From: Achromobacter xylosoxidans
GTDB taxonomy: Bacteria; Pseudomonadota; Gammaproteobacteria; Burkholderiales; Burkholderiaceae_B
DNA length: 64,000 bases
NCBI RefSeq assembly: GCF_014490035.1
Contig: NZ_CP061008.1
Span: 4,774,001-4,838,000, forward strand
Reading direction: 5' to 3'
The notes below the pieces were generated by a model. That model was not told the DNA's origin, did no database searches, and worked only from the letters and a program-made list of their open reading frames with translations. Within the stretch, counting starts at the first letter, position 1. Each line of letters opens with the position of its first letter. Both the position numbers and the translations under genes were made by a program. This document shows, piece after piece, positions 16,710 to 33,162 of this stretch.

Positions 16710-16775
16710 GTTTCGTTCAGCTTTCCGTATGTTTGCCAGGCCGCGCCATGGACGCGGGATTTCCCTAGGATTGCG

Positions 16776-16811
16776 GAAAAAAAACGAAAAAAAGCCCGCC
16801 ATAGCGGGCTT
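16776..16811 (-). terminator. Terminator of sucCD
   Basis: The stem AAGCCCGC (16792-16799) and GCGGGCTT (16804-16811) is followed on the minus strand by a long T-rich run (complement of 16777-16793). It lies about 115 bases after the sucD stop. Confidence 0.85.
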
Positions 16812-16925
16812 GGGTTGGCGGATGCCAGCCGCCGGGAGCCAGGGGTTTGACGCCGGGAGCGGGACTTCCGCCAGCAGGCCGCACGCCGGACGCAAGCAGC
16901 GTCCAGACGAGCGGCCAGGCGCTTT

Positions 16926-17807
<882 letters not shown>

Positions 17808-17829
17808 TTGTGAATCCTTGGATTTTTCT

Positions 17830-18990
<1,161 letters not shown>

Positions 18991-19000
18991 GTGTTACCTG

Positions 19001-19603
19001 TCAGGACGTATGAGAAAAAGAAGGTGAATCGGAGGACGAATCGGCCGATGCCTCAGCGCTACCCCCGGTGTACCACTTGGGATAGTGCTCAGCCACCACC
19101 GGGCCGCGGGTGCTTAGCGCGTGGCAGCCGTCCAGTTGGAATGGACGCCGGTTCGGGTTGTTTTCCTGCCGCCGGCGGTTGGCCATGGTCTGGACTGCCG
19201 CGGTGGGCAGCACCTGCGACAGCTCGGTCATGTGCGTACAGCCCTCCACGTGCCCGAACCGCTCCTTGACCTGCCGGCGGAACCCTTTGAGCAGGTTCAT
19301 GCCGATCAGATCAGTGTAAGCCGGTTCGATGGCCATGCAATGCTCGCCGTAGGGAGCGGCGTCATAGACGGCCTGCGCCGCCACGATCGCGAAATTCTCG
19401 TCGATGGTGATGCGCAGATGCATGTGGTGGATGGGTTGTCCGGCCTTGAACATCTCGCCGTCGCGCTTGGGGAAATCGTACGCCTTGACGTCGATCAGCT
19501 CGGCTTCCAGGTCCCAGAGCCCGTCTTCGCGCGCATACGACTGCACGCGTATGGAACGCGTGTGCAATGGTTGGCGAGGATAGTCCGGCGGTGGCAAGGG
19601 CAT
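19001..19603 (-). CDS. DUF2889-family protein
   Basis: The 200-residue protein starts at the ATG at 19603 ('MPLPPPDYPRQPLHTRSIRV'), which fits the family start; an ATG 11 codons upstream (19636) is possible, and the much longer frame is a shadow. The conserved core 'REDGLWDLEAELIDVKAYDF', 'HHMHLRITIDENFAIVAAQA' and 'GMNLLKGFRRQVKERFGHVEGCTHM' matches DUF2889, a cytosolic family of unknown role that in other bacteria accompanies ring-cleavage or aromatic-degradation genes. The Cys and His of 'GCTHMTEL' could bind a metal. It lies 10 bases before sucC. Confidence 0.75.
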   Translation of the reverse strand: MPLPPPDYPRQPLHTRSIRVQSYAREDGLWDLEAELIDVKAYDFPKRDGEMFKAGQPIHHMHLRITIDENFAIVAAQAVYDAAPYGEHCMAIEPAYTDLIGMNLLKGFRRQVKERFGHVEGCTHMTELSQVLPTAAVQTMANRRRQENNPNRRPFQLDGCHALSTRGPVVAEHYPKWYTGGSAEASADSSSDSPSFSHTS

Positions 19604-19683
19604 GCTGGGGGCCTGCGGGGCGAGATGCCTGCGCATGGTGCGCGGCAACAAAACCTTCAAAGTATAGCGCAGGCGGCCTGCGA

Positions 19684-20246
19684 TCAAGCCTCCTGACTGG
19701 CGCCTGACGCGCCGCCGCAGAGCGCGGCGGCCACCCACAGGCCCTGGTGCTGCAGCTGGCAGGTGATGCGGGCGGCGGCCAGATGGCGCTCTCGCTCCGG
19801 GGAGTATTCCTCCAGTCCCCGCCGGCAGGCTTTCAGGCGCGCCTCCAGCGCGCTCCAGGCGCGCGCGAAGGCGTCCGCCCGCGCCGCCGGCCGACTGGCG
19901 GCCAGCTCGGCGGCAGCCCGTGGACCGCAATAGAGGCTGATAACGTCCGCATCGCCCGTCCACGACTGCGCGCCGGTCAGATCCACGCCCGGCAGGCCCA
20001 GCCGGGACAGGCCGCAGAGGATATAGGGGCCATAGTAAGAGAAGGAACTGTTCCAGCGCGCGCCCGCGGGCATCCTCGGCCCCTTGGGCGTTTCGGTCCA
20101 ACCGGGCGCGGCTAGCGGGTCGCGCCGCGCCAGTTCCGCGGCCAGCCAATCCCGGGCGGCCTGGCGCTGCCTTGGCCGGGACGCTGGCAGATGCAGCAGC
20201 CACAATTCCACCGGGGCGCCCTCCCCTGTCAGCCTCAGCGGTCCGG

Positions 20247-20262
<16 letters not shown>
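19684..20262 (-). CDS. 4'-phosphopantetheinyl transferase-superfamily protein
   Basis: The 192-residue protein has the Sfp/AcpT layout: 'WTETPKGPRMPAGARWNSSFSY' (GKP...SHS region), 'PGVDLT' around Asp94 (the VGID.E motif, second acid replaced by Thr) and 'FARAWSALEARLKACRRGLEEY' (W..KEA.LK region). This family moves phosphopantetheine from CoA to the Ser of carrier domains. It overlaps the end of the NRPS-like gene by 16 bases, so it is made together with that enzyme and is its likely activator. Several motif residues deviate, so a specialised or weak enzyme is possible. Confidence 0.7.
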
Positions 20263-24230
<3,968 letters not shown>

Positions 24231-24370
24231 AGGAACGGCAAGGATCCAGCAATGGGATTTTTGCGTATTGACCCACGCCGCGGAAATTCGTTCAAGCAAG
24301 ATTGAAAAAAAAATCGGCGCCACGCCCCAGCTGTGGCTTGCAGCCATCACCGGGATCTTGCGGCCGCAAA

Positions 24371-24412
24371 GAAAAAGCCCTGATCCGCGCGCGGCATGCG
24401 CGGATCAGGGCT
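24371..24412 (-). terminator. Terminator of metE
   Basis: A 15-bp perfect stem pairs AGCCCTGATCCGCGC (24376-24390) with 24398-24412, and a T-tract follows on the minus strand (complement of 24371-24376). It lies about 50 bases after the metE stop and separates it from the NRPS-like gene. Confidence 0.85.
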
Positions 24413-24458
24413 GGCGCCGGCCTCAAAGTATCCGGCGGCGTTGCGGCAAGCTGTCTGC

Positions 24459-26756
24459 TCAGGCCGCCTGGCGCAAGGCTCGGGCCGCCTGCACCATGCC
24501 GATCAGCGCGGCTTCGGTTTCAGGCCAGGCGCGCGTCTTCAGTCCGCAGTCAGGATTGACCCACAGACGCTCCTTGGGCAGACGGGCCGAGGCCTTCTGC
24601 ATCAGGCCGACCATCCAATCCACTTCAGGCACGTTCGGCGTATGGATGTCGTACACGCCGGGACCGATATCGTTCGGATAACGGAAGTCCTCGAACGCCT
24701 TGAGCAGCTCCATATTGGAGCGCGAGGTTTCGATCGTGATCACGTCCGCGTCCATGGCGGCGATGGACTCGATGATGTCGTTGAACTCCGAATAGCACAT
24801 ATGGGTGTGGATCTGCGTTTCGTCGCGCACGCCAGCGGTCGACAGGCGGAAGCAATCCACGGCCCAATCCAGGTAGGCCTGCCAATCGGCGCGGCGCAGC
24901 GGCAGGCCTTCGCGGATGGCGGGCTCGTCGATCTGGATAACGCTGATGCCGGCGGCTTCCAGGTCCACCACTTCGTCGCGCAGCGCCAGCGCCAGCTGGC
25001 GGCAAGTCTGCTCGCGCGGCTGGTCGTCGCGCACGAACGACCATTGCAGGATGGTGACCGGGCCGGTCAGCATGCCCTTGACCGGCTTGTCGGTCAGCGA
25101 CTGCGCGTACGACGACCAGCCCACCGTCATCGGCGCCGGACGCGCGACGTCGCCAAAAATGACAGGCGGCTTGACGCAGCGCGAGCCATAGCTCTGAACC
25201 CAGCCGTTCTTGGTGAAGGCGAAGCCGGCCAGCAGCTCGCCGAAGTACTCCACCATGTCGTTGCGCTCGGGTTCGCCGTGCACCAGCACGTCCAGGCCCA
25301 CCTTTTCCTGGAAGCGGATGACTTCCTCGATCTCCTTGCGGATGGCGGCCTCGTAGCCCGAGTCCGTCAATGCGCCCGACTTCCAGTCGCGGCGCAAGGC
25401 GCGGATTTCCGCGGTCTGCGGGAAGGAACCAATGGTCGTGGTCGGGTAGGCGGGCAGGCCCAGCTGTTCCTGCTGGCGGGCGATGCGGCCGGCGAACGGC
25501 GCGCGGTCGCGCGACACCGCGGCAGCGCCAGCCATGCGCTGGGCGACGGCCGGATTGTGGATGCGCGTCGAAGCGCGGCGGGCGGCGAGCGCGGCGCGCT
25601 GCTTGGCCAGGCCGTCCTGCGCGGCGGCTTGCGTGGCGCGGTCCAGGGCGCGGCCCAGCAGGCTCAGTTCTTCCAGCTTCTGCGCGGCAAACGACAGCCA
25701 GCTCTTGAGTTCCGTGTCCAGCTCGGTTTCATGCGCCAGGTCCACCGGCACGTGCAGCAGCGAGCACGACGGCGCCAGCCACAGGCGGTCGCCCAATTGC
25801 TGCTTGATGGGGGTCAACGTGGCGATGGCCGCGTCCAGGTCGGTGCGCCAGATGTTGCGCCCGTTGATGACGCCAGCGGACAGCACCTGCTCGGCGCCCA
25901 GGCCGGCGGCCACTTCCGCCAGCTGCTCGGGCGCACGGACCAGGTCCACATGCAGGCCGGCCACGGGCAGGCCCAGAGCGGTCGGCAGATTGTCCTTCAG
26001 GCCGTCGAAGTACGTGGCCACCAGCAGCTTGACCGGACTGGCAGAGAGCTGCTCATAGGTCTGCTTGAACGCGCCGCGCCAGGCTTGCGGCAGGTCCAGC
26101 GCCAGAATGGGCTCGTCAATCTGCACCCACTGCACGCCCAGCTTGGCGAAGCGCGCCAGCACTTCCTGGTAGACCGGCAGCAGCGCGGCCAGCAGTTGCA
26201 GCTTGCCCTCATCGGCGGCGCCGGCGGCAAAGGCGTCGCCCTTGCCCAGATACAGCCAGGTCAACGGCCCGGGGATCACGGGCTTCACCGCGCAACCCTG
26301 GGCCTGCGCTTCCCGGACCTGTTCGAACAGCGATTCGCGGGCGATGCGGAAGGTCTGGCCCGGCGCCAGTTCCGGCACGATGTAGTGGTAGTTGGTGTCG
26401 AACCACTTGGTCATTTCGCAGGCAGCGGCGGGCTTGCCCGACGGCGCGCGGCCGCGGCCCATGCGGAACAGCGTGTCCAGCGTGACGGGTTCGCTGTCGT
26501 TCTGGCCGAAGCGGGCAGGCACGGCGCCCAGCAGCGTGGTCCATTCCAGGATCTGGTCGTACCAGGCGAAGTCGCCCACCGGCACGAACTTCAGGCCGGC
26601 GGCGGCCTGCAGCTTCCAGTGCCTGGCGCGCAGCTCGCGGCCCGTCTGCTCAAGATCCCCGGCGGTCTGCCGGCCGGCCCAATAGGCTTCGACCGCGCGC
26701 TTCAGTTCACGCTGCGCGCCGATGCGGGGGAACCCCAAATTATGAATCGTAGTCAT
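24459..26756 (-). CDS. metE: Cobalamin-independent methionine synthase
   Basis: The 765-residue enzyme moves a methyl group from 5-methyltetrahydropteroyltriglutamate to homocysteine. The N-terminal half starts '[23 protein letters not shown]'; the catalytic C-terminal half has '[15 protein letters not shown]', '[17 protein letters not shown]', '[10 protein letters not shown]', the zinc-ligand '[12 protein letters not shown]' and the final '[11 protein letters not shown]', giving His-Cys-Glu-Cys zinc binding. Length is standard. It is controlled by MetR, encoded divergently, through the shared 141-base promoter region. Confidence 0.98.
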   Translation of the reverse strand: MTTIHNLGFPRIGAQRELKRAVEAYWAGRQTAGDLEQTGRELRARHWKLQAAAGLKFVPVGDFAWYDQILEWTTLLGAVPARFGQNDSEPVTLDTLFRMGRGRAPSGKPAAACEMTKWFDTNYHYIVPELAPGQTFRIARESLFEQVREAQAQGCAVKPVIPGPLTWLYLGKGDAFAAGAADEGKLQLLAALLPVYQEVLARFAKLGVQWVQIDEPILALDLPQAWRGAFKQTYEQLSASPVKLLVATYFDGLKDNLPTALGLPVAGLHVDLVRAPEQLAEVAAGLGAEQVLSAGVINGRNIWRTDLDAAIATLTPIKQQLGDRLWLAPSCSLLHVPVDLAHETELDTELKSWLSFAAQKLEELSLLGRALDRATQAAAQDGLAKQRAALAARRASTRIHNPAVAQRMAGAAAVSRDRAPFAGRIARQQEQLGLPAYPTTTIGSFPQTAEIRALRRDWKSGALTDSGYEAAIRKEIEEVIRFQEKVGLDVLVHGEPERNDMVEYFGELLAGFAFTKNGWVQSYGSRCVKPPVIFGDVARPAPMTVGWSSYAQSLTDKPVKGMLTGPVTILQWSFVRDDQPREQTCRQLALALRDEVVDLEAAGISVIQIDEPAIREGLPLRRADWQAYLDWAVDCFRLSTAGVRDETQIHTHMCYSEFNDIIESIAAMDADVITIETSRSNMELLKAFEDFRYPNDIGPGVYDIHTPNVPEVDWMVGLMQKASARLPKERLWVNPDCGLKTRAWPETEAALIGMVQAARALRQAA

Positions 26757-26846
26757 GAATCACCACCGTTAGACAAAATTTGTTCAAGTGACAGCCATTT
26801 TGAGGCCAAATCAAAATGAATCAAAATCAATGTCCACATTTATAGA

Positions 26847-26861
26847 ATGAGAAAATCTCAT
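26847..26861. promoter_or_regulatory. MetR-type operator between metE and metR
   Basis: ATGAG-AAAAT-CTCAT is a perfect 5-5-5 palindrome close to the MetR consensus (TGAA-5-TTCA) and to the general LysR T-N11-A pattern. It lies in the divergent AT-rich region, 36 bases before the metR start, so it suits both metR autocontrol and metE activation with homocysteine. Confidence 0.7.
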
Positions 26862-26897
26862 AGAATATGAGCTTATTTCCCATCCCTGCAGGCACCC

Positions 26898-27815
26898 ATG
26901 CTTGAAGTCCGCCATCTCGAAACGCTTACCGCCATCCGCGACGGCGGCAGCCTGCAGGAAGCCGCCGAGCGCCTGCATCTGACCCAATCGGCCCTGTCGC
27001 ACCAGTTGCGCGACCTGGAAACCCGGCTGGGCACGCCGTTGTTGAACCGCCGCACGCGACCGGCACGGCTGACGACGGCGGGACTGCGGGTGCTGGCGCT
27101 GGCGGATGAAGTGCTGCCGCGCATTCGCGCCACGGAACGGGACCTGCAGCGGCTGGCCGCGGGCCGCACCGGCCGGCTGCACCTGGCCATCGACTGCCAT
27201 TCCTGCTTCCAGTGGCTGATGCCGGCCCTGGATGCCTTCCGCGTGCAATGGCCGGACGTGGCGCTGGATCTGTCGGCGGCGTTTTCCTTCGCTCCCCTGC
27301 CCGCCCTGGTGCGGGGCGACCTGGACCTGGTTATCACCTCCGATCCCCAGCCGCTGGACGCAGTGGAATACCTGCCGCTGTTCAAGTACGAGCTTGTGCT
27401 GGCCGTGTCGGAATCCAATCCGCTGGCCGGCAGCAAGTTCGTCATGCCGGACCAATTGGCCGACCAGACGCTCATCACCTATCCCGTGGACAAGCAGCGC
27501 CTGGACATTTTCACGGCCTTCCTCGACCCCGCCGACGTGGAGCCGGCCGCCATCCGCCGCGCGGAACTCACCCCCATCATTGCGCAACTGGTGGCCAGCA
27601 ACCGCGGCGTGGCCGCGCTGCCCAACTGGGCGCTGACGGAATACATGAATCAGGGTTGGCTGCGGCTGTGCCGGCTGGGCCCGCAAGGCGTGTGGCGCAC
27701 GCTGTATGCGACGGTGCGCAGCGAGGACACGGAGGCCTCGTACATCGATGAGTTCCTGACCATTACCCGGGATGTGTGCTTCAAGACCTTGTCGGGGATC
27801 AAGTCGGCAAAATAG
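26898..27815 (+). CDS. metR: LysR-family regulator of methionine synthesis
   Basis: The 305-residue protein has the LysR helix-turn-helix at the N-terminus ('HLETLTAIRDGGSLQEAAERLHLTQSALSHQLRDLETRLGTPLLNR') and a periplasmic-binding-like effector domain with 'GRTGRLHLAIDCHSCFQWLMPAL' and 'LDLVITSDPQPLDAVEYLPLFKYELVLAVS', close to MetR. MetR activates metE and uses homocysteine as coactivator. The divergent metE and the palindrome between them support this. The sequence begins 'MLEVRHLETL', as in enterobacterial MetR (MIEVKHLKTL). Confidence 0.95.
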   Translation: MLEVRHLETLTAIRDGGSLQEAAERLHLTQSALSHQLRDLETRLGTPLLNRRTRPARLTTAGLRVLALADEVLPRIRATERDLQRLAAGRTGRLHLAIDCHSCFQWLMPALDAFRVQWPDVALDLSAAFSFAPLPALVRGDLDLVITSDPQPLDAVEYLPLFKYELVLAVSESNPLAGSKFVMPDQLADQTLITYPVDKQRLDIFTAFLDPADVEPAAIRRAELTPIIAQLVASNRGVAALPNWALTEYMNQGWLRLCRLGPQGVWRTLYATVRSEDTEASYIDEFLTITRDVCFKTLSGIKSAK

Positions 27816-27927
27816 CGCCCCTGCCGTATGTCGCCGACTCGCGATACATTAAAAAATAATAAGATTCAATTTAGTACATAAGGCTTAGAATGCTGCTCCC
27901 TCAAACCTTCGAGCCAGCAGCAAAAAC

Positions 27928-28602
27928 ATGCTCTTGCCATCGTTGTTCTCAGCGCGCGTTATCGGCCGTTCGGCCATTCTTGCTTCCATCGCCTTGCTGG
28001 CGGGTTGCGGCAACGTTCCGAACACGCTCCCGGTGCAGTACTCGCCTTCCTCGGTGATCAGCGCTGAAGGGGCTGTCGAAGTCGGCGATTTCACCTACGA
28101 ACCCAACAAGAAAGAGGCGGCAGAACAGCCCAAACCCCAGCGCTACGCCAACGCCGGCCTGTCGACCTCGCAGCAGGCCAGCTCACCGAACTCCACTGGC
28201 AGCTACCGCGCCCCGCAAATCGCTCCGAATCAGATCCGCAACACCGCAATCGGCAGCATATTGCTCGAAAAGGACGTCAAGGACTTTGTCCGGGATGCCA
28301 CCTTTGCCGAACTGCGCTTCATCGGCGTCAAGGTCAATGGCAACCAACAGCGCCGTCTATTGACCGCCGAAGTCGAGGAATTCCTGGCGGACGACCTGGG
28401 GTATTCGGTGGATTGGACATTGCGTATCGCCTATGTCGTGACCGACAAGGCCACGCAGAAGCCCGTGTACACGCAAACCAAGGAAACCAAGCGACGCACG
28501 AACAAGTTCGCCAATTTCTTCACTTCGCTAAACGATTCGATACGGCTCAGCACCGAAGCTTTGGCCAAGGACCCGGATTTCCTGTCTGCCATCCAGGAAT
28601 AA
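27928..28602 (+). CDS. Lipoprotein of unknown function
   Basis: The 224-residue protein has a signal segment 'SAILASIALLAGC' with the lipidated Cys at 27, then a loose Ser/Pro/Gln-rich region (residues about 60-110) and a folded C-terminal domain ('IGSILLEKDVKDFVRDATFAELRFIGVKVNG', 'VEEFLADDLGYSVDWTLRIAYVVTDKA'). The C-terminal part looks like an alpha/beta secretion-pilotin or lipid-binding type of fold, but I do not recognise the family. No clear ribosome site precedes the ATG; the upstream 80 bases are AT-rich and may hold the promoter. A terminator follows at once, so it is a single-gene transcript. Confidence 0.7.
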   Translation: MLLPSLFSARVIGRSAILASIALLAGCGNVPNTLPVQYSPSSVISAEGAVEVGDFTYEPNKKEAAEQPKPQRYANAGLSTSQQASSPNSTGSYRAPQIAPNQIRNTAIGSILLEKDVKDFVRDATFAELRFIGVKVNGNQQRRLLTAEVEEFLADDLGYSVDWTLRIAYVVTDKATQKPVYTQTKETKRRTNKFANFFTSLNDSIRLSTEALAKDPDFLSAIQE

Positions 28603-28625
28603 GGCCCGTCGCCTCGCTTTTTGGG

Positions 28626-28646
28626 AAATCCGCCACGGCGGATTTT
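28626..28646 (+). terminator. Terminator of the lipoprotein gene
   Basis: AAATCCGCC (28626-28634) pairs with GGCGGATTT (28637-28645) around a 2-base gap, ending in TTTT. It lies 24 bases after the lipoprotein stop and just before the convergent recX stop. Confidence 0.8.
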
Positions 28647-28680
28647 CATGGGCGTACGGACAAGCCCCGCACAGGGCTGC

Positions 28681-29367
28681 TCAATCCTCGTCGCTCTCGC
28701 CCAGTATCCGGCGGATCACGTCATGCGCAAAGCCGCGGCTGGCCAGAAAGCGCGCCTGCTTGGCGTAGGCCGCGCGGTCTTCCGGCTTGGCGCTGAAGCG
28801 CTTCTTCCAGACCTCCAGCGCGCGGTCGTACTCGGTGGCCCGCAGCTGTTCGCGCAATTCGGCGACCTGGTTGTCGTCCACCCCATGCTGGCGCAATTCC
28901 TGCACGATGCGCGCCGCCCCCTGGCGCGATGCGCGGCGGTGCACCAGGCTTTGCGCAAAACGTTCGGTGGACAGCCAGCCTTCTTTTTCCAGGGCATCCA
29001 GCACGGCCTCGACCTCGCCCGGGTCCTCGGCGTAGGCGGCAAGCTTGCGCGCCAACTCTTCGCGGGCATGCTCGCGCCGCGACAGATAGCCCACGGCCCG
29101 CATCTTCAGCGACGGCCCCTTGCGGGCGGATTGGCCGTCCGCATCCGGGCCGTCCTCGGCTCCGGCGACGGCACGGCGGCCGCGGCGCGCATTGCCGGCT
29201 TCCGAGCTGCGGCTCCACTGATCTGGCGCATCGCTGGATTCCGCTTCCTGATCGCGGCGCGCATCCGAAGTGCGGCGCAACCCCTGGGGCTTGGCCACGG
29301 TTTCGAATTCATCGTCCAGCTTGGCGCGTAGGCGTTCGGCTGAGGCGGGCGGCGGTTTCCAGCTCAT
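28681..29367 (-). CDS. recX: RecA regulator RecX
   Basis: The 228-residue protein has the RecX core from about residue 88 ('[45 protein letters not shown]', '[29 protein letters not shown]', '[25 protein letters not shown]'), three tandem helical repeats that bind in the groove of the RecA filament and limit it. The first about 85 residues are charged and loosely ordered, longer than in most RecX proteins. An AGGAA site 5 bases before the ATG at 29367 supports the long start. It lies 135 bases downstream of recA on the same strand, the usual pairing. Confidence 0.93.
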   Translation of the reverse strand: MSWKPPPASAERLRAKLDDEFETVAKPQGLRRTSDARRDQEAESSDAPDQWSRSSEAGNARRGRRAVAGAEDGPDADGQSARKGPSLKMRAVGYLSRREHAREELARKLAAYAEDPGEVEAVLDALEKEGWLSTERFAQSLVHRRASRQGAARIVQELRQHGVDDNQVAELREQLRATEYDRALEVWKKRFSAKPEDRAAYAKQARFLASRGFAHDVIRRILGESDED

Positions 29368-29502
29368 GCGTTTCCTGCTTGCTATGCATAACGGCAGGCC
29401 CGTCCTGGCGCCTGCCGCAACTGTTCGGGCTACCCCGACGCGATAGGCCGGCCGTTTGCGGCGAAGCTGAATTGCGCCGCGCCAGGCCCGCCACCGATCC
29501 GA

Positions 29503-30567
<1,065 letters not shown>

Positions 30568-30658
30568 GTAGAGTCCTGTCTGTAACGTATCTGGTGTCTA
30601 GGGAAGTGCCGCAGGGTTAGGCGGGTGCTTTGAGCAACGGGTCAGATTATGGCATCGG

Positions 30659-30687
30659 ATTATACTGTACATAAAACCAGTGTGCCA
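30659..30687 (-). promoter_or_regulatory. recA: recA promoter with LexA box
   Basis: On the minus strand TATAAT (30664-30659) is the -10 and TGGCAC (30687-30682) a plausible -35 at 17-base spacing. Between them CTGGTTTTATGTACAG (30680-30665) matches the LexA consensus CTGT-N8-ACAG at 7 of 8 fixed positions. Overlap with the spacer and -10 suits repression. The transcript would have a leader of about 85 bases. Confidence 0.75.
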
Positions 30688-30798
30688 GTGTTTTGCACGT
30701 ATACCCTGAGTGGCAAGCTTGGCGCCCTATGCCAGAATGCCAGACGAACCCGGCGTTTTGTCCCCTTTGCGCCGCGGGGCCTTTTCTCACTGTAGCCC

Positions 30799-31488
30799 AT
30801 GCGTATCCTGATCGCCGAAGACGACAGCATCCTGGCCGACGGCCTGTCCCGCTCGTTGCGCCACAACGGCTATGCCGTGGATGCGGTGCGCGACGGACTG
30901 GCGGCCGATTCGGCGCTGGCGGCCCAGGCATTCGACCTGCTCATCCTCGACCTCGGCCTGCCGCAACTGGCCGGGCTGGAAGTGCTGCGCCGCCTGCGCG
31001 CCCGCAATTCCGCCCTGCCGGTACTCATCCTGACTGCGGCCGACAGCATCGAACAGCGCGTCAAAGGTCTGGACCTGGGCGCCGACGACTACATGGCCAA
31101 GCCTTTCGCGCTGTCCGAGCTCGAGGCCCGCGTACGGGCCCTGACCCGGCGCGGCGCGGGCGGCGGCGCCACCATGATCAAGCACGGCCGCCTGCTGTTC
31201 GACCAGACCGGCCGCGTCGCCATGGTCGACGACCAGACCCTGGACCTGTCGGCGCGCGAAGTCAGCCTGCTCGAGATCCTCCTGACCCGCAGCGGCCGCA
31301 TGGTCAGCAAGACGCAACTGGTCGACCACCTGTGCGAATGGGGCGAAGAGGTCAGCACCAACGCCATCGAGGTCTACGTCCATCGCCTGCGCAAGAAGCT
31401 GGAACCCAGCGGCGTGAAGATCGTGACCGTGCGCGGCCTGGGCTACTGTCTTGAGCGGGACCAGGGTGCGGCGTACCTCGCAAGCTGA
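30799..31488 (+). CDS. OmpR-family response regulator, TctD-like
   Basis: The 229-residue protein has a receiver domain ('[20 protein letters not shown]', phospho-acceptor Asp in '[18 protein letters not shown]', 'VLILTAAD', switch Lys in '[11 protein letters not shown]') and a C-terminal winged helix ('[29 protein letters not shown]', '[28 protein letters not shown]'). It overlaps the sensor kinase gene. TctDE systems control tricarboxylate or other organic-acid uptake; the transporter at 33,163 is a likely target. Confidence 0.92.
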   Translation: MRILIAEDDSILADGLSRSLRHNGYAVDAVRDGLAADSALAAQAFDLLILDLGLPQLAGLEVLRRLRARNSALPVLILTAADSIEQRVKGLDLGADDYMAKPFALSELEARVRALTRRGAGGGATMIKHGRLLFDQTGRVAMVDDQTLDLSAREVSLLEILLTRSGRMVSKTQLVDHLCEWGEEVSTNAIEVYVHRLRKKLEPSGVKIVTVRGLGYCLERDQGAAYLAS

Positions 31489-32983
31489 AGCGGCGCCGCC
31501 GGAAGCGCTGAACCAGGAAGCACTGGATGTCATGCGGGCGGGGGCCAAGGGCCCGAGCTTCGCGCCGCCGCAGCGCTCCCTGCTGGGCGAAATCCTCGAC
31601 TGGATGCTGGCGCCGCTGTTCCTCCTGTGGCCGATGAGCGTGGCCATCACCTATGTGGTGGCCCAGAACATCGCCAACGTGCCCTACGACCGCGCGCTGG
31701 CCAACAACCTCCATGTACTGACCTTGCAGGTGCACGCGCAGGACGGCCGGGCCGTGCTGAAGATGACCAACACCGCGCGCGAGGTGTTGCACGCCGACGA
31801 GACCGATAGCGTGTTCTGGCTGGCGCTGGGCAGCCGCGGCGAATACCTGGGCGGCGACCGCGCCCTGCCCCTGCCTTCCACCGTGGGCCAGCCCCGCCCC
31901 GGCGAAGTCCAGTACGAAGACGCGACCTTGCGCGGCTTCGGGGTCCGGCTGGCGTTCACCTGGGTGGACCTGCATCTGCCGGATACCCAGCCGGCGCTGC
32001 TGATCGCCGCCGAAACCGTCGAAAAGCGCACGCAACTGGCCAACGACATCATCAAGGGCGTGATCATTCCGCAGTTCGTGGTGCTGCCTGTCGCCGTGCT
32101 GCTGGTGTGGTTCGGGCTGTCGCGCGGAGTGGCGCCTTTGAATGCGCTGCAGCAGCGCCTGCGGGCCCGCCGGCCCGACGACCTGTCGCCCATCGACGAG
32201 CGCGCCGCCCCCACCGAGATCGCGCCCCTGGTGGCCGCAATGAACGACCTGCTGGATCGGCTTTCGTCCAACGTGCAGGCGCAGCGCCGCTTCGTCGCGG
32301 ACGCCGCGCACCAGCTGAAGACCCCGCTGGCCGGCCTGCGCACGCAGGCCGAACTGGCCCTGCGCGACGCCAGCCCCGAGGAAATGCAGTCCAGCCTGCG
32401 CCAGCTCGTGACCGGCTCCGAACGCGCCACGCGCCTGGTGAACCAGCTGCTGCTGCTGGCCCGGGCCGAGAACCCCAGCGCCATCGGCATGACGCGCACG
32501 GACATCAACGCCATCGCCTACGAACAGGCCATGCACTGGGTGCCGCAGGCGCTCTCGCTGAGTACCGACCTGGGCTTCGAAGGCTCGGACCAGCCGGTGG
32601 AGATCAACGGCAACCCCCTGCTGCTGGCCGAACTGCTCAACAACCTGGTGGACAACGCGCTGCGCTACACGCCGCGCGGCGGCCACATCACGGTCCGTGC
32701 GCAGGTCCAGGACGGACACGCGGTGCTGGAGGTGGAGGATTCCGGGCCAGGCATTCCGCCCGAGGAACGCGAACGCGTGTTCGACCGCTTCTATCGCGTG
32801 CTGGGCACCCAGTCCGACGGCAGCGGCCTGGGGCTGGCCATCGTGCGCGAGATCGCCCAGAAGCACCAGGCCAGCGTCGAAATCAGCGATCACCCCACGA
32901 CGTATTCGAACCTGCCCGGCATGCGGATCCGCGTGATCTTTCCGCTCTACGCTGAGTTGTCAGACCTCTCCGACGTCTCCTAG
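31451..32983 (+). CDS. Sensor histidine kinase, TctE-like
   Basis: The protein has up to 510 residues. It has a membrane helix at about 50-75, a periplasmic sensor of about 100 residues ('[23 protein letters not shown]' is typical of the 2CSK_N domain), a second membrane helix near 200, HAMP, H-box '[19 protein letters not shown]' with the phosphorylated His, N-box '[14 protein letters not shown]' and G-boxes '[11 protein letters not shown]' and 'GSGLGLAIV'. The start is uncertain: TTG 31451, GTG 31466 or ATG 31529; all overlap or abut the regulator gene. It is the partner of the OmpR-type regulator. Confidence 0.92.
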   Translation: MSGTRVRRTSQAEAAPPEALNQEALDVMRAGAKGPSFAPPQRSLLGEILDWMLAPLFLLWPMSVAITYVVAQNIANVPYDRALANNLHVLTLQVHAQDGRAVLKMTNTAREVLHADETDSVFWLALGSRGEYLGGDRALPLPSTVGQPRPGEVQYEDATLRGFGVRLAFTWVDLHLPDTQPALLIAAETVEKRTQLANDIIKGVIIPQFVVLPVAVLLVWFGLSRGVAPLNALQQRLRARRPDDLSPIDERAAPTEIAPLVAAMNDLLDRLSSNVQAQRRFVADAAHQLKTPLAGLRTQAELALRDASPEEMQSSLRQLVTGSERATRLVNQLLLLARAENPSAIGMTRTDINAIAYEQAMHWVPQALSLSTDLGFEGSDQPVEINGNPLLLAELLNNLVDNALRYTPRGGHITVRAQVQDGHAVLEVEDSGPGIPPEERERVFDRFYRVLGTQSDGSGLGLAIVREIAQKHQASVEISDHPTTYSNLPGMRIRVIFPLYAELSDLSDVS

Positions 32984-33162
32984 GACTATCCCTAGCCTCC
33001 CAGGGAGACGTTACTTTCGGTTTCAATTTTAAGACTCAAGTAAGTATCCCGTCAGAACCTCGTCAGCCTCACCCCCCAATGTTGCATATAGCTCAATGTC
33101 GGCTCGCCGGCGGCGGGCGCAGCACGGCGGACCACCGCCGGCCATAAAACCGAGGAGACATC

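Noticed and set aside
15873..16895. Upstream extension of the first terC frame to 340 residues
   Set aside because: The added part crosses the T-rich leader, the TATAAT box and the sucCD terminator, and has no family resemblance. The ATG at 16571 fits.
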